From the NCBI GenBank assembly GCA_902783825.1, contig CACZSJ010000140.1, positions 1 to 6,492 of the forward strand: a DNA stretch of 6,492 bases. The letters are read 5' to 3'. The notes under the pieces are model-generated. The model was not told where the DNA came from and searched no databases. It worked only from the letters and a program-made list of their open reading frames with translations. The position numbers and the translations under genes were made by a program. Source of the DNA: Oscillospiraceae bacterium. Its GTDB lineage: Bacteria; Bacillota; Clostridia; Oscillospirales; Oscillospiraceae. This document shows, one piece after another, positions 5,120 to 6,492 of this stretch (the stretch's first letter is position 1; the number at the start of each line of letters is the position of its first letter).

Positions 5120-6492
5120 ATGAAGCTGAAGAAATATTTTGTTTTCGATACCAAAGACGGCAGCTATGAAGAGCTGAAAACCCGGAAGACCCTGCGTACT
5201 CTGTATAAGGGTGTCAAAATCCCCTGGCTGCGGATCATTATCGGTGCGTTTTTGTCCGTGTTCAACGTGCTGATCCTGATGACGCAGTATGAAAACTACA
5301 TGAAGCTGTACATGGGCACGCTGAAGGATCTGACCCCGCTGTGGATGTATCTGATCGCCTATTTCTGCCAGATGGTCATGCTCTTCCTTGTGGTGATCGC
5401 GGATCGGGCGGTCGTTGAGATGGTCATTAGCGTCAGCAAAAAGCTTTGGCGCAAGATGACGCACATGCCGGTCCGTGACTTTGAGACCAGCAAGCCCGGC
5501 GCGATGCTGTCCCGTATCACACTGGACGCCCAGTATGCTTCAAAGCCCTTCGACGCGGTCGTTGCGCTGCTGCAGGCGCTTGTCACGATCATTACGCTGT
5601 CTGCCATTGTGCCGGACATTATCGGCTATGCCCTTCCCGTGCTGGGCCTTTCCCTCATCTGCGCGATCGCGCTGGCCTATGTCACAGCCCGGGTGCTCTC
5701 CCGCTCTACATTGTACGCGCAGAACAAGAAAGCCGAGCAGACCGACCATTATAACGAAATCCTTGCAAATATCCGCTTCATTAAGGCCTCCGGCGCAGAG
5801 CAGGAGGCGATCAAGCGCAGCAACCAATACATCGAACGGCGCTACAACGCGGGTCTCTACACCGCACTCTATCAAGGCCTTGCTCAGGTGATCGGACAAT
5901 ATGCATACCTCGTGTTTGCAGTTTGCCTGATCGTGGCTGTTGGAGCAATCGGCGCGGGCTCGATTGCCGACATTGAGCCGATCAGCGCCCTATATGCGTT
6001 CCTGTTCGCGGTCAGCGCGGTCGTTATTGCGTTCATGGGCTTCCCAATGTATTTCTCTGAGGCGGTCGGCGGCACAAAGAAGATCGTCTCTGTGTTCCAG
6101 CGCGGGGAGGAGGACGTGAACGCGGGGACCGAGGCCGAGTCTGCGCAGGGAGACATCGTCCTGAAAAATGCATCCTTCGCCTACACGAATCAGGACGCGG
6201 TCAAGGATCTCAATGTTGTGATCCCGGCGGGGCAGGTCACCGCCATTGTCGGCACCAACGGCTCCGGCAAATCCACCATGATCAAGCTGATCGACCGTCT
6301 CTATCCCTTGAAAGATGGCGAGCTTGCGATCGGAAACAATCATGCCTCTGAAACCTCTCTCAAGAGCTGGCGCAGGCGTTTTGCCGTCGTGGCCCAGAAG
6401 ACGGCGCTGTTTTCCGGCACGCTCAGGGACAATATCTGCTACGGGATCGAGGACGTGTCTGAGGACGCCATCCAAAACGCCGTTCGGGTCGC
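5120..6492 (+). CDS. Second ABC half-transporter (3' end missing)
   Basis: The reading frame is open from the ATG at 5120 to the window edge: 457 complete codons, no stop. It encodes the partner of the upstream half-transporter. A ~35-residue N-terminal tail precedes six hydrophobic segments near residues 36-56, 73-95, 143-163, 169-191, 257-281 and 289-311. The linker at ~320-345 leads into the ATPase domain: A-loop Tyr355, Walker A GTNGSGKST at 378-386, Q-loop Gln426 in VVAQKTALFSGT, then RDNICYG, as in typical exporters. Signature, Walker B, D-loop and H-loop fall beyond the window; about 120-150 residues should be missing. The missing part is due to the window edge, not visible mutation. 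Sequence similarity to the first subunit is limited, which supports an old heterodimeric pair rather than a recent duplication. A closed-ORF search would miss this gene because it has no stop here. Confidence 0.96.
   Translation, partial: MKLKKYFVFDTKDGSYEELKTRKTLRTLYKGVKIPWLRIIIGAFLSVFNVLILMTQYENYMKLYMGTLKDLTPLWMYLIAYFCQMVMLFLVVIADRAVVEMVISVSKKLWRKMTHMPVRDFETSKPGAMLSRITLDAQYASKPFDAVVALLQALVTIITLSAIVPDIIGYALPVLGLSLICAIALAYVTARVLSRSTLYAQNKKAEQTDHYNEILANIRFIKASGAEQEAIKRSNQYIERRYNAGLYTALYQGLAQVIGQYAYLVFAVCLIVAVGAIGAGSIADIEPISALYAFLFAVSAVVIAFMGFPMYFSEAVGGTKKIVSVFQRGEEDVNAGTEAESAQGDIVLKNASFAYTNQDAVKDLNVVIPAGQVTAIVGTNGSGKSTMIKLIDRLYPLKDGELAIGNNHASETSLKSWRRRFAVVAQKTALFSGTLRDNICYGIEDVSEDAIQNAVRV

Noticed and set aside
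5475..5891. Plus-strand 138-codon frame rich in Arg, Ser and Pro
   Set aside because: It is a shifted frame inside the second half-transporter, whose own frame is open and encodes recognisable membrane segments there.
1..6492. tRNA, rRNA, CRISPR array, insertion sequence, integrase or attachment site
   Set aside because: I saw no cloverleaf, repeated spacer unit, transposase motif or long terminal repeat on either strand, and the window is almost fully occupied by protein genes.

Overview
The window looks like part of a chromosome or accessory locus from a Gram-positive anaerobe of the Clostridia (Lachnospiraceae/Oscillospiraceae type). This is inferred from a near-consensus Shine-Dalgarno (GAGGTGAT) before a GTG start, tight co-directional packing, intermediate base composition and the style of the proteins. 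No marker gene fixes the taxon. Everything recognised is on the plus strand, and both end genes are cut by the window edges.

Layout: (1) 3-692, the C-terminal part of an AraC-family regulator, with the end of its cupin-like sensor domain and a complete double helix-turn-helix. (2) 693-866, a 174-base gap with a 7-bp inverted repeat, a short tandem TGAAC repeat and a strong ribosome binding site; it is the likely control region of the downstream genes. (3) 867-1808, a hormone-sensitive-lipase-type alpha/beta hydrolase. (4) 1810-2535, a PHP-domain metal-dependent phosphoesterase of the YcdX type. (5) 2575-3348, a second, unrelated alpha/beta hydrolase of the Fes/IroE/esterase-D type. (6) 3394-5115, a complete ABC half-transporter with fused membrane and ATPase domains. 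(7) 5120 to the window end, a second, different half-transporter with the same architecture, open at the 3' edge. This last gene covers 1.37 kb.

Gaps between genes 3 to 7 are 1, 39, 45 and 4 bases, so they very probably form one operon, with translational coupling at the 1-base and 4-base junctions. The two half-transporters should form a heterodimer. None of the three hydrolytic enzymes has a visible signal peptide, so all should be cytoplasmic. An AraC regulator, paired exporter-fold ABC half-transporters and a Fes/IroE-like esterase resemble siderophore import and release systems (YbtA-YbtPQ with a trilactone esterase). An efflux and detoxification unit is the main alternative. The sequence alone does not decide between them.

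Base composition changes along the window. Hand-counted 60-base lines are about 35-48% GC in the first 1.1 kb and often 55-65% from about 1.5 kb onward. I saw no RNA gene, CRISPR array, insertion sequence, integrase or convincing intrinsic terminator.
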